A DNA stretch of 64,000 bases. It comes from Croceibacterium salegens. Its GTDB lineage: Bacteria; Pseudomonadota; Alphaproteobacteria; Sphingomonadales; Sphingomonadaceae. The stretch's first letter is position 1; every line of letters begins with the position of its first letter. Position numbers and translations under genes: made by a program. The stretch is taken from the NCBI RefSeq assembly GCF_009827435.1, contig NZ_WTYM01000046.1:1-64000 (forward strand), written 5' to 3'. Under the pieces are notes generated by a model that was not told the DNA's origin, searched no databases, and was given only the letters and a program-made list of their open reading frames with translations. Shown here piece after piece: positions 36,905 to 45,191 of this stretch.

Positions 36905-37788
36905 CACGGGTTGCTGATCGTCAGCGGCTTTTCCGGAAGCGGGATGAATTCGACCTCGTCACCCGGCACCTTGCCGAAGCGGCCCTCCTTCCAGTCGGCC
37001 TTTGCCTGCTCGATCCGCTCGCGGCTGGAGGCGACGAAGTTCCACCACACGTGGCGCCGCTCGGGAAAGGCCTCGCCGCCGAGCAGCATGGCGCGACCGC
37101 CCGAAGCGGAGCGCAGCGTCATCGAGTCGCCCGGCTTGAGCACATAGAGCGTGTAAAGCTCCAGCGGCATGCCATCGAGGCTGCCCTCGCCGCCGACCAG
37201 CATGACCGCGCGCTCGTCCGCCTCGGCGTCGATCGGGATCGCTCCACCCGGCGCAAGCACGATCTCGGCGTAGATCGTCTCAGCGTAAGTAGTTGTCTGC
37301 GCGGCTTCGCCCCACAGGCTGCCCATGATCACCCGCGCCTCGGCCCCGCCGTCGGACACCAACGGCAGGTTGCTGACCGCTTCGAACGCCGGATCGATCT
37401 CCTCCTTGCCGTCGGGCAGCGCGAGCCAGGTCTGCATGCCGTAGAGCTTCGGTCCGGCCGCACGCTCGCTCGCCGGGCTGCGCTCGGAATGGACGATGCC
37501 CTTGCCCGCGGTCATTAGGTTCACCGTGCCCGGGTGGATTGTCGAATAGGTGCCGAGGCTGTCGCGGTGATCGATCGCGCCCTCAAACAGCCAGGTCACC
37601 GTGGCGAGGCAGATGTGCGGGTGCGGCCGCACGTCCATCCCCTCGCCGAGCGCCAGCTGCGCCGGGCCGAACTGGTCGACGAACACGAACGGCCCGACCA
37701 TCCGCGCCTCGATGCTCGGCACGGCGCGGCGCACGGTGAAGCTGCCGAGATCGTGGCTGACGGGGGTGACCGACTTGATGATGCTCAT
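36904..37788 (-). CDS. Pirin family protein
   Basis: 294 aa bicupin. Metal-site motif RPHPHICLATVTWLFEGAIDHRDSLG with the later TAGKGIVHSERSP; the second cupin holds GERAVMLVGG-type sequence and FPERRHVWWNFVASSRERIEQAKADW. Pirins are redox-linked or quercetinase-like; the role is unknown. Starts with ATGA overlap to the upstream membrane-protein gene. Confidence 0.9.
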   Translation of the reverse strand: MSIIKSVTPVSHDLGSFTVRRAVPSIEARMVGPFVFVDQFGPAQLALGEGMDVRPHPHICLATVTWLFEGAIDHRDSLGTYSTIHPGTVNLMTAGKGIVHSERSPASERAAGPKLYGMQTWLALPDGKEEIDPAFEAVSNLPLVSDGGAEARVIMGSLWGEAAQTTTYAETIYAEIVLAPGGAIPIDAEADERAVMLVGGEGSLDGMPLELYTLYVLKPGDSMTLRSASGGRAMLLGGEAFPERRHVWWNFVASSRERIEQAKADWKEGRFGKVPGDEVEFIPLPEKPLTISNP

Positions 37789-38342
37789 GCAACGACTTCC
37801 CTGCGCGATTGCTTGCCCCGCAGAATCCAAACTGTCAGCGCGGAGAAAGCCAGTGCCATGGCGATTGCCAGCGCCCTTTCCCAAAGCGGTGGAGCGTAGT
37901 CGGCAATTGATGTGGCGAACGTGTTTGCACCTGTCTCGGGTGCGTACTCCTCGGTCCAGTTATTCCAATAGGCAATGCGGTAGGAGTGGCCATCATTCGG
38001 CAGGGCGCTGTCATCACCCACGATGAATTCTTCACCAGTCGGCACGATTGAAAGAGCGATGTGATCAGTCCCGCCATCCTTAGCCAACCGCTGAAAGCCG
38101 ACATATTGGAAATCCTGCTTTGCCCCCCAGTCCTGCAGTTCAGCAGCGCTCGCCAGTCGCCCAAACTCTTTCCGGTAACGCTCTGTGAAATCGCCCATCT
38201 TGATCATGTCTGCATGCATGGCCTTCTGATCGGCCAAACTTTGACGCACGTTCTCGGTGTCGGTCGGTAGAAACCCAATCAAAAGGAACAATCCGGCAAT
38301 CAGCGCGAACAGGAAAGCAGCAAGGCCGCGGAGCACAATCAT
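37785..38342 (-). CDS. Membrane protein with periplasmic domain, hypothetical
   Basis: 185 aa. N-terminal helix (MIVLRGLAAFLFALIAGLFLLIGFLP), a domain of about 110 aa, and a C-terminal helix (WERALAIAMALAFSALTVWIL) followed by basic residues. No family recognised. Overlaps both neighbours by 4 bases, so it is a true member of the operon. Confidence 0.65.
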   Translation of the reverse strand: MIVLRGLAAFLFALIAGLFLLIGFLPTDTENVRQSLADQKAMHADMIKMGDFTERYRKEFGRLASAAELQDWGAKQDFQYVGFQRLAKDGGTDHIALSIVPTGEEFIVGDDSALPNDGHSYRIAYWNNWTEEYAPETGANTFATSIADYAPPLWERALAIAMALAFSALTVWILRGKQSRREVVA

Positions 38343-39046
38343 TGCTCGTCGAGCTCCTCGTAGTGCCTGAAGATGCCGTCCTCGTTGAATTCCATCCGCC
38401 GCTCGCTGGCAAGGTAGTCCGCCACGCCGTCGATCTCGGGCAAGGCGGCTTGCAGGCCCTCGAGGTTGGCCCAGGTGCCCTGCATCTTCTTCATGTAGTT
38501 GGGGAACATGTAGTCGAGCCCCTCCATGACCTGGAACAGGCTGGTGTCGACGTGGGTCCACTGCTGGCCGAGCGAGTACGGTCCGCCGTGAACCGCCATG
38601 GCATTATCGAAATGAATCAGGAACTTGGGAATGCGATTGGCGCGGAATTCCTGCGCACGCTCGAAGGCGGCGTCCATCTGGTCGGCGTAGTAGAGGCTGC
38701 TGGCGATCGGGTGGTGGACCGAGTGCACCTCCGAAATTAAATCGCTGATGTCGAGCTGGAGCTGGATCAGCTGCAGGTCGGTCTCGAGTTCGCCCGAGCC
38801 GAGCCCGTACTTGTCGCTGAGATAGGCGAGGATGTGCGCAGTTTGGCCGATGCAAAGATCACCGTCGACGATGTACGGCGGCGCGAACGGGCGGATGCCG
38901 TCAAGCGCGTGCATGTGCTCGACCAGCGCGTCGGCATCCTGCTCGCGCGCCATGTCCTCATACTCGATCTCGGCGCCTTCCATGAACAGGCGGACGAACT
39001 CGCCGCGGCCGGGGATGTCGGGCCAGTACCAGAGTTCGATGCTCAC
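38339..39046 (-). CDS. Glutathione S-transferase family protein (A)
   Basis: 235 aa. Thioredoxin-fold half ELWYWPDIPGRGEFVRLFMEGAEIEYED with the catalytic Tyr/Ser region near residue 6-12, PYIVDGDLCIGQTAHILAYLSDKYG (cis-Pro and glutathione-binding), then an all-helical half with HFDNAMAVHGGPYSLGQQWTHVD. GTG start overlaps the bolA stop (GTGA). Alpha- or sigma-like GST; substrate unknown. Confidence 0.85.
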   Translation of the reverse strand: MSIELWYWPDIPGRGEFVRLFMEGAEIEYEDMAREQDADALVEHMHALDGIRPFAPPYIVDGDLCIGQTAHILAYLSDKYGLGSGELETDLQLIQLQLDISDLISEVHSVHHPIASSLYYADQMDAAFERAQEFRANRIPKFLIHFDNAMAVHGGPYSLGQQWTHVDTSLFQVMEGLDYMFPNYMKKMQGTWANLEGLQAALPEIDGVADYLASERRMEFNEDGIFRHYEELDEQ

Positions 39047-39321
39047 GAGGCGTCCCCGGGCGCAATTGCGCGGATGGCGAGCGCGTGAACACGCTGTCCC
39101 GGTATGTCGCCAAGCGCTTCATTGACCATGCGCTGGCGGTCGAGCCGCGTCTTGCCGGCAAAGGCTGCGCTCTCGATCACCACGGTGAAGTGCGATTCGC
39201 CGCTGCCGTCGTCTCCGGCGTGGCCATGGTGCCTGGCGCTGTCGTTGATCACCGCCAAGTCGCTCGGCGCGAAGGCCTCGCGCAGCCGATTTTCGATTTC
39301 TTGTGCGAGCGGTCCGGCCAA
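39043..39321 (-). CDS. bolA: BolA family protein
   Basis: 92 aa. The BolA/KH-like fold pattern with DSARHHGHAGDDGSGESHFTVVIESAAFAGKTRLDRQRMVNEALG, containing the invariant His involved in Fe-S binding with monothiol glutaredoxin. First gene of a five-gene operon (bolA, GST, membrane protein, pirin, hydrolase). Confidence 0.93.
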   Translation of the reverse strand: MAGPLAQEIENRLREAFAPSDLAVINDSARHHGHAGDDGSGESHFTVVIESAAFAGKTRLDRQRMVNEALGDIPGQRVHALAIRAIAPGDAS

Positions 39322-39363
39322 CGGGGGTTCCTTTCTGGGGCGAGTCTCCCCATCCTATAGCGG

Positions 39364-39960
39364 ATGCGCAACCAAAGGTTCCACGGGCGGTTCGAGGAAA
39401 GTGGCCAGGGGTGCGAGGCACCGGGTTGCGGCGAACCAGGAGAGTTCCGTGCACCGGGCTCGCGCGGCGCGAGCTTCGACGGACCGGGCGACTGGCGCTG
39501 GTTCTGCCTCGACCACGTGCGCGAGTTCAACGCCGGGTACGACTGGTTCGAAGGCATGAGCGCCGACGAGATCTACGCCGCGCAATCTCCTGCCGCCGGA
39601 TGGCGCACCGAGACAAAGGCGTTCCGAGCCGATGCCGGCGTCGACGGCGTGCCGCGCTGGGCCGACTTCGACGACCCGCTCGACGCGATCGGCGCCCGGG
39701 CCGGCGACATCAAGGCGCGAGCACGGGAGCGGGCCAGGGGCCGCGCCGAGTTCTCCCGCTTTACGCCGCAGGAACGCGAGGCGCTGGGGGTGATGGGCCT
39801 CGACCCGCAAGCGGACCGCACCAAGCTGCGCCGCCGGTACTCCGACCTGGTGCGGCAATACCATCCCGACCGCAATGGCGGCGACCGGACCCACGAGGGG
39901 CGGTTGCAACGTGTTGTCGAGGCCTACCAGTTGCTACGCCGGTCGGCGGCGTTCGCCTAG
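39364..39960 (+). CDS. J-domain protein
   Basis: 198 aa. A C-terminal J domain (ALGVMGLDPQADRTKLRRRYSDLVRQYHPDRNGGD) with the HPD triad that stimulates DnaK. The N-terminal half is unlike DnaJ: Cys pairs in GCEAPGCGEPGEFRAPGS and WFCLDHVREFNAGYDWF suggest a zinc-binding knuckle. In related alphaproteobacteria this gene lies between bolA and cobS. Stop shares CTAG with the convergent GFA remnant. Confidence 0.88.
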   Translation: MRNQRFHGRFEESGQGCEAPGCGEPGEFRAPGSRGASFDGPGDWRWFCLDHVREFNAGYDWFEGMSADEIYAAQSPAAGWRTETKAFRADAGVDGVPRWADFDDPLDAIGARAGDIKARARERARGRAEFSRFTPQEREALGVMGLDPQADRTKLRRRYSDLVRQYHPDRNGGDRTHEGRLQRVVEAYQLLRRSAAFA

Positions 39961-40432
39961 CCGCGCAGCGCGCGCCAACGGGCAGCGCCCTCCGCTCCGA
40001 ACAAGTCATCGAGATCGTCGCGGCTGTAGAATATCTCGTAGGCGGCGGCGTGCTTGGGCAGGTCGAACCACGGCTGCTTGCTGCGCGTGAAGATGTGGAC
40101 CCGCGGCGGACAGGCGTCGGGGTCTTCGAGCGTGCCGACGCGGACGAACGCCGCCTTCTCGCCCATCCCGCCGTAATGGCTCCACAGTGCGACCTTGCAG
40201 GCCAGGCAGCGGACAATCTTCTGCCCTTTGCCGCTGTTCGAAGGCGTATCGATCGTTTCCGGCGCGCCCGCCGTTACCCCGACGTGAGAGGTTTCGACGA
40301 GCCCGTTGAGCACGAAGGCGCTGCCTGTCTCGCGCTGGCAATCGCGGCAATGGCAGCAGTGCACGGCGAAGGGACGCTGCCCAGGATGTAACGGACACTG
40401 CCGCAGGCACACTGGCCCGCGAGCTCAGCCAT
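39957..40432 (-). pseudogene. GFA-family protein, apparent one-base frameshift
   Basis: The start MAELAGQCACGSVRYILGSVP (CxCG zinc motif) is in one frame from ATG 40432; the rest AVHCCHCRDCQRETGSAFVLNG (CCHCxxC motif) to VGTLEDPD is in another. The join falls in a GGG run at 40371-40373; one extra G there would restore a continuous S-(hydroxymethyl)glutathione-GFA-type protein of about 158 aa. A sequencing error is possible. The start overlaps the end of the GST gene upstream by 8 bp. Confidence 0.7.
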
Positions 40433-41057
40433 TGCCCTGCATCCTCGCGATCTCGCCCATGTCGATCGCCTTGGCTTCCTTGTAGGCCGGACGCTGTTGG
40501 ACCCGACCGGCGTAGGCAAGGAAGCTGTCGCGCTCCGGGAAGGACTTGAACTGCAACCCCCAGTCGACATGGCTGCCGACATAGACGTCGGCCATCGTGA
40601 ACCGGTCGCCGCAGACGTAGTCGTGGGTCGAGAGCCAGCCGTCGAGCGCGTCCATCGTCCGTTCGTAGTTGCCGAAGCCGGCGGACATTTCCCGCTCGGG
40701 CGTCATCTCCCACCCGAACATCTTCGACGTCGCCGCCTGTTCGAGCGGACCGGCGGCAAAGAAGAACCAGCGGAAATAGTCGGCCGCCTCGTGCTCGCTG
40801 GGAGTGAGCTCTGCCCGCGGGTGGGTCAGCGCGAGGTAGTGGCACACCGCCGCCGACTCGCTCACGACGTGATCGTGGCTGCCGTGGTGATGGATGATCG
40901 TGGGCAGCTTGCCCATCGGGTTGGCGTCGAGCAGGGCCTGCGGCTTATTGCCCCATTCGACCAGTACGGGCTCGTAATCAGCCCCAACCTCATGCAGCGC
41001 CCAGCGCGCGATCTGCGCCCGGCTCATCGGATTATAGAAGAACGTGAAGGCGGCCAT
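40425..41057 (-). CDS. Glutathione S-transferase family protein (B)
   Basis: 210 aa. FTFFYNPMSRAQIARWALHEVGADYEPVLVEW in the thioredoxin half, GKLPTIIHHHGSHDHVVSESAAVCHYLAL with the ESAA glutathione-binding motif, then GDRFTMADVYVGSHVDWGL (the N-capping box of helix 6). Catalytic residue most likely Ser in NPMSRA. Confidence 0.9.
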   Translation of the reverse strand: MAAFTFFYNPMSRAQIARWALHEVGADYEPVLVEWGNKPQALLDANPMGKLPTIIHHHGSHDHVVSESAAVCHYLALTHPRAELTPSEHEAADYFRWFFFAAGPLEQAATSKMFGWEMTPEREMSAGFGNYERTMDALDGWLSTHDYVCGDRFTMADVYVGSHVDWGLQFKSFPERDSFLAYAGRVQQRPAYKEAKAIDMGEIARMQGNG

Positions 41058-41152
41058 CGGTGATTCTCCCGCGACTCAGGGCTGGAACATTACGGGAACG
41101 TTCCAGCCGGGTCAATCGCGGAAGGGCACGCTTGTGCCCCGAGGGACGTGGA

Positions 41153-41380
41153 TCAGCCGATCATCCGGTTCATCATGTCGAGTGCGCGCTTGATGCTCAG
41201 ATAGGGCACCGCGCACTTGGCGTGATAGATGCCGTTGAGCTTCGTGAGCTTCTCGTCACCGGTCTGGAAATCGATGTGCTCGGTCGAATGATGCGGCTCG
41301 ATCAGTCGTTGGCAGCTCACGCAGACGTCGGAATACGGCTCTCCGCGTCCCCCATCGTTCGACTTGATATCTATAAACAT
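41153..41380 (-). CDS. Small Cys/His protein, paralog 1
   Basis: 75 aa starting MFIDIKSND. CxxC in DVCVSCQRLIEP and HxxxC in GIYHAKCAVP are arranged like a treble-clef zinc site; IDF and a basic KRALDMMNRM tail follow. A good AGGGGGG site lies upstream of the ATG. Paralogous over its length with the next gene. No known family recognised. Confidence 0.65.
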   Translation of the reverse strand: MFIDIKSNDGGRGEPYSDVCVSCQRLIEPHHSTEHIDFQTGDEKLTKLNGIYHAKCAVPYLSIKRALDMMNRMIG

Positions 41381-41412
41381 TTGGCGACCCCCCTAAGGTC
41401 CATTTCGTTATT

Positions 41413-41646
41413 CTATGCTCCCGGTCGGCGCATGCGCAGCATCTCGTACGATCGCTTCACCCGCATCACCGGTTCGGCGCAGGTCTCGTGATAGGTCCCG
41501 CCCAGCTTCTTCAGTGCCGGATTTGGAGAGGAGAAATCGATCGTCCGCGAGCGCTGCCCGACCAGGATTTCCTGCTTGCAGCTACGGCAGAATGGCCAGT
41601 TCGGCTCGCCGCCCGGTGCACCCGGAACGGATGTGTCTATGAACAT
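41413..41646 (-). CDS. Small Cys/His protein, paralog 2
   Basis: 77 aa starting MFIDTSVPG. Shares with paralog 1: GGEP, CxxC (PFCRSCKQEI), an invariant IDF, GxYHxxC (GGTYHETCAEP) and KRxxxM. GAAGGG lies 8 bases upstream of the ATG at 41646; an in-frame TTG at 41652 is less likely. The pair must come from duplication. Possibly zinc-binding; inference. Confidence 0.65.
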   Translation of the reverse strand: MFIDTSVPGAPGGEPNWPFCRSCKQEILVGQRSRTIDFSSPNPALKKLGGTYHETCAEPVMRVKRSYEMLRMRRPGA

Positions 41647-41795
41647 ATGCAACCCTTCGCTTGGCCCGGGTTCACCCGGGTCTCCGCTAAGTTGAGTAAG
41701 CCAAAGTGCATTTATGTAAGATTAGCGACAAGGGCGCGCGCCCGATTATCCCACGTCGAGAACGGAGCGCAGTCTGACCCGGAACGGCTGCCCCG

Positions 41796-42470
41796 TCAGT
41801 CGCGGACCGGCATGCCGGGCGGGAAATAGGGCCGGTAGGGCCGGGCATCTTCGACGCAGCGGACGACCGGCGGCAGGGCGAGCAGCTCGGCGCGCAGTGC
41901 CGTGATGCGGGGGCAGTCCTCGGGTATCCGCTCGCACCAGTCGGCGTAGAACAACGCCGGCGCGGCAGAGCAGGTGACCAGCGACACGTGGGGCGGCAGG
42001 GTGTGGTTGCCCAGCCAGCCTTCGAGCCAGGCATAGGCCCGGCGCAACCCCGCCTTGCCCGCGTGAACCTCGGCCATGTCGGGCTCGCCGACCACCGGCG
42101 TGTTACCGACCTCGGTGTTCGAAAGGTAGGCTCCGACAATGCGCTGGAAGTTCGACTGGAAATAGTTGTCGAACACCCGGTCGATCATCCGCGCCTCGGC
42201 GGCAATTGCCGGATCGGCCGGGATCAGCGGCGCCGGGCCGGGATGATGGACGGCGAGATATTCTATGATCGCCGTCGCCTCGATGACCACCGTGTCGCCG
42301 TCGGCCAGGATCGGAAACTTGCCTGCCGGGTGCTCGGCATGAACGAAGGCATTGACCTCGTCGCTGCCCGCGGGTCCGATCTCGCGAAACTCGAACTCGG
42401 TCCCGTTGGCGTAAAGCGGGATCAGCGCCTTCCAGGTGTAGGACGAGAACAGGTGCCCGTAGAGTTCCAC
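41796..42470 (-). CDS. Glutathione S-transferase family protein (C)
   Basis: 224 aa. VELYGHLFSSYTWKALIPLYANGTEFEFRE (SSYTWKAL contains the likely catalytic Ser), GKFPILADGDTVVIEATAIIEYLAVHHPG, then the helical half (AYAWLEGWLGNHTLPP). The GTG at 42470 is preferred since it begins the fold directly; a TTG 13 codons upstream would overlap the previous gene. Confidence 0.85.
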   Translation of the reverse strand: MELYGHLFSSYTWKALIPLYANGTEFEFREIGPAGSDEVNAFVHAEHPAGKFPILADGDTVVIEATAIIEYLAVHHPGPAPLIPADPAIAAEARMIDRVFDNYFQSNFQRIVGAYLSNTEVGNTPVVGEPDMAEVHAGKAGLRRAYAWLEGWLGNHTLPPHVSLVTCSAAPALFYADWCERIPEDCPRITALRAELLALPPVVRCVEDARPYRPYFPPGMPVRD

Positions 42471-42477
42471 GCCGCGC

Positions 42478-42957
42478 TCAGCCTGCCAGCGCTGCTTCGA
42501 TTTTGGCAACGTCGATCTTGCGCATGGTCATCATGGCCTCGAAAGCTCGCTTGGCGGCGGCTTTGTCGGAGCTGGCGACTGCTTCGGTGAGCACGCGTGG
42601 GGTTATCTGCCAGGAAATGCCCCACCTGTCCTTGCACCACCCGCACGCGGATTCCTGCCCGCCATTGCCGACAATCGCATTCCAGTAACGGTCGGTTTCC
42701 TCCTGATCCTCGGTGTGGATCATAATCGAGAATGCCTCGTCGGGCTTGAAGTGTTCGCCACCGTTGAGGCCCACGCAGGGCAGTCCGCAAACGGTGAACT
42801 CCACTGTCAACGCGTCGCCTTCCTTGCCCGAGGGAAAATCGCCAGGAGCTCGATGGACCGCATGCACCGCGCTGTCGGGAAAGGTTTCGGCATAGAACTT
42901 CGCCGCATCTTCCGCGCCGCTCTGGTACCAGATGCAGTTGGTTGCCTTGTGGGCCAT
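42478..42957 (-). CDS. VOC family protein, PhnB/3-demethylubiquinone-MT-like
   Basis: 159 aa. MAHKATNCIWYQSGAEDAAKFYAETFPDS is the start; CGLPCVGLNGGEHFKPDEAFSIMIHTEDQEETDRYWN and CGWCKDRWGISWQITPRVLTEA are the PhnB-type (DUF-like) vicinal-oxygen-chelate pattern. No enzymatic activity is established for this group. Two bases downstream of the VOC gene at 42960. Confidence 0.88.
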   Translation of the reverse strand: MAHKATNCIWYQSGAEDAAKFYAETFPDSAVHAVHRAPGDFPSGKEGDALTVEFTVCGLPCVGLNGGEHFKPDEAFSIMIHTEDQEETDRYWNAIVGNGGQESACGWCKDRWGISWQITPRVLTEAVASSDKAAAKRAFEAMMTMRKIDVAKIEAALAG

Positions 42958-42959
42958 CG

Positions 42960-43751
42960 TCACTCCCCTTTCTTGCCGACGAATCCCACCCGCGCGCCGG
43001 CGGGATCGGTGGCAATGATGATCACGTCGTCGCCGGGCACTTCGTGGAGTCCGTTCAGCACCTTGCCGCCCGTGGCCTCGACCGCGGCTTGTGCCGCGCC
43101 GATGTCCAGCACTCGCAGGTAGAACTGCCACATCGTGGGCGCGCCTTCCGGCTTCATCGAACCGATCGCGCCGATCCCGGTGCCTTCGCATTCGAGGAAG
43201 TGGTAGGTGTTATCGCCCGGCATCGGCATCTCGCCGCTGATCGTCCAACCGAGCAGGCCGGTGTAGAACGCCTCCTGCCCCGGCGCATCGTCGGTATTGA
43301 GCTCGTTCCAAGCGACGTGGCCGACGCGCATCTGGTCGAACACATCGCTCTTCGCATCCGGATCGCCCTCGGGCGGAATCGGAAGCATCATGTAGAACGG
43401 CGCGCCCTGCGGGTCGGAGACCATGGCCATGCGCCCCACCGGCAGGTCGGTTGCCGGCATGTGCATCGCCCCGCCCGCCGCCTTCAGCGCCTCGATCGAG
43501 GCATCGACGTCGGCAACGTGGAAATAGGGAACCCAGGCGGGCTTCGTGCCGTGCGCGGCCATCTCTTCGCTCAACGTCAGTACGCCGCCTAGCGCGCCGC
43601 CGTCCGGGCGGATCATCATGCGGTATTCGGACCCGTTCGCCGAGCGGCCTCCGCCATCCGGAATCGTCCAGCCGCCGACGGCCTTGTAGAAACTCGCCAC
43701 CGCGGCCGGGTCGGGAGTCATGAGTTCGTACCAGATGGGCATGCCGGTCAT
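42960..43751 (-). CDS. VOC family protein, two-domain glyoxalase type
   Basis: 263 aa with two VOC modules: PIWYELMTPDPAAVASFYKAVGGW and VGHVAWNELNTDDAPGQEAFYTGLLGW. His/Glu/Gln metal-ligand candidates occur in both. CFP30-like antigens and ring-cleavage-like proteins have this shape. Upstream of and nearly fused to the 42478 gene. Confidence 0.87.
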   Translation of the reverse strand: MTGMPIWYELMTPDPAAVASFYKAVGGWTIPDGGGRSANGSEYRMMIRPDGGALGGVLTLSEEMAAHGTKPAWVPYFHVADVDASIEALKAAGGAMHMPATDLPVGRMAMVSDPQGAPFYMMLPIPPEGDPDAKSDVFDQMRVGHVAWNELNTDDAPGQEAFYTGLLGWTISGEMPMPGDNTYHFLECEGTGIGAIGSMKPEGAPTMWQFYLRVLDIGAAQAAVEATGGKVLNGLHEVPGDDVIIIATDPAGARVGFVGKKGE

Positions 43752-43754
43752 GGT

Positions 43755-44111
43755 TCAGTCCTTTCGCAAGGCGACGATGGGTTCAAAGGTCCCGACGATC
43801 ATTCGTTTGCCGTCGAACGGGAAGCTGGTCATCGACTTGAACCGCTCATCCTCGTGGACCGCCTCGTGCGCCGCATCGGCGGTCGCCTTGTCGGGCCACA
43901 GGATCCAGCTGAAGACGATCTTCTCGCCTTCCTCGGCGGCGACCGCTCTGCGGAAGTCGGTCAGGGTGCCGTCGGGCACGTCCAGTTCCCAGCCTTCGAA
44001 CACCTCGATCGCGCCGTGTTCGATCATCAGCTGGTCGTACCACTGCGCGAGTTCGAGGTACTCCTGCTTCTTCCCTTCGGGGACGGGGATCACGTAACCG
44101 TCAATCTGCAT
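43755..44111 (-). CDS. DUF1428 protein, paralog 1
   Basis: 118 aa. MQIDGYVIPVPEGKKQEYLELA, WELDVPDGTLTDFRRAV, KIVFSWILWPDKATADAAHEAV and FDGKRMIVGTFEPIV match DUF1428 (ABM-fold, function unknown). About half its residues match the adjacent 44142 gene, so they are tandem paralogs. Confidence 0.9.
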   Translation of the reverse strand: MQIDGYVIPVPEGKKQEYLELAQWYDQLMIEHGAIEVFEGWELDVPDGTLTDFRRAVAAEEGEKIVFSWILWPDKATADAAHEAVHEDERFKSMTSFPFDGKRMIVGTFEPIVALRKD

Positions 44112-44141
44112 GGTCTCTCTCCTTCGGCGCCTGACCGCGGC

Positions 44142-44501
44142 TCAGTCGGCCTTGCGGACCACAAGCGGTTCGAACCCGCCGACGATCATGCGCTTGCCGT
44201 CGAACGGCATTTCGCCGCTGAACTGTTTCATGCGCTCGTCAGCCATCATCTTTTCGTGGCTCGCATCGGCGGCGGCCTTGTCGCGCCAGATGACCCACGA
44301 GAAGACAACCTTTTCGCCGTCCTTGAGGTCGACCGCGCGGCGAAAGTCGGTCTGCTTGCCGTCCTTGACGTCGTCTTCCCAAGCCTCGACGTGCTCGATC
44401 GCGCCGTAGTCCTTGGCGATTTCCCAGAATTTGCCGGCAACGTCGCTGTATTCGTCCTGCTTGTCAGCGGGCACGGGAACGACAAATCCATTGATGTACA
44501 T
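44142..44501 (-). CDS. DUF1428 protein, paralog 2
   Basis: 119 aa. MYINGFVVPVPADKQDEYSDVA, DVKDGKQTDFRRAVDLKDGEKVVFSWVIWRDKAAADASHEKM and FDGKRMIVGGFEPLVVRKAD. Same DUF1428 core as its neighbour. AGGAGAA precedes the ATG. Confidence 0.9.
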   Translation of the reverse strand: MYINGFVVPVPADKQDEYSDVAGKFWEIAKDYGAIEHVEAWEDDVKDGKQTDFRRAVDLKDGEKVVFSWVIWRDKAAADASHEKMMADERMKQFSGEMPFDGKRMIVGGFEPLVVRKAD

Positions 44502-44515
44502 CGGGCTTCTCCTCG

Positions 44516-45187
44516 TCAGGCCGCAGCGGCCGGCGGCGCTCCGGTGAAATCGTCGAGTTGGGCCTTGAGTGCCCGCTGGTAGGCCGGGCGCGCGGTGCCG
44601 CGTGCATGATACGCCTTGAGCGACGGAAATTCGCCGAGGAAATCGGTGTCGCGCAGACCGTTGAGCACGGTCACCATCATGATGTCCGCGATCGAGAATT
44701 CGCCCGCCAGCCAGTCCTTGTTACCGAGCGCGTCGGAGACCCGCTTCAGTTTCTGGCGGACCAGAGGGACGACGGCTTCCTTGGCGCCTTCGGTCCAGTC
44801 CTTGCCGGCGTTGAAGACATGATAGGCGAAGTAGCGCTGGAACGAGGGTTCGACGCTGTTGAGCCCGGCGAAGACCCAGGCGATCGCCTGCCAGCGCGCC
44901 TGCTCGTCTTTCGGCAACAACGCGCCGTGCTTTTCGGCGAGGTAGAGCAGGATGGCCCCCGTCTCGAACAGCTCGAGCTCGCCGTCGCGGAGTGCCGGGA
45001 CCTGTTCGAACGGCTGCCAGTCGACGTAGCCCTCGGGCCGCGGCTGTCCGGCGCCGAACTTCTCGATCGCATAGGGCGCGCCGATTTCCTCGAACGCCCA
45101 GCGCACGCGCAGGTCGCGCACCAGACCCTTGGCGAAGTCGGGCACCCAGTCGAAGGCAGTGACGACGGGAGCGGGTTGGGTGGACAT
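44516..45187 (-). CDS. Glutathione S-transferase family protein (D)
   Basis: 223 aa. DLRVRWAFEEIGAPYAIEKFGAG, QPFEQVPALRDGELELFETGAILLYLAEKHG (ETGAI glutathione motif) and LAGEFSIADIMMVTVLNGLRD (helix-6 N-cap). 14 bp upstream of the DUF1428 gene, 4 bp after the DoxX gene; same operon. Confidence 0.9.
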   Translation of the reverse strand: MSTQPAPVVTAFDWVPDFAKGLVRDLRVRWAFEEIGAPYAIEKFGAGQPRPEGYVDWQPFEQVPALRDGELELFETGAILLYLAEKHGALLPKDEQARWQAIAWVFAGLNSVEPSFQRYFAYHVFNAGKDWTEGAKEAVVPLVRQKLKRVSDALGNKDWLAGEFSIADIMMVTVLNGLRDTDFLGEFPSLKAYHARGTARPAYQRALKAQLDDFTGAPPAAAA

Positions 45188-45191
45188 CGGG

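Noticed and set aside
39957-40412. Complete 151-aa GFA-type protein
   Set aside because: The first 15 codons (MCLRQCPLHPGQRPF) do not fit the family; the genuine start with the CxCG motif lies in another frame.
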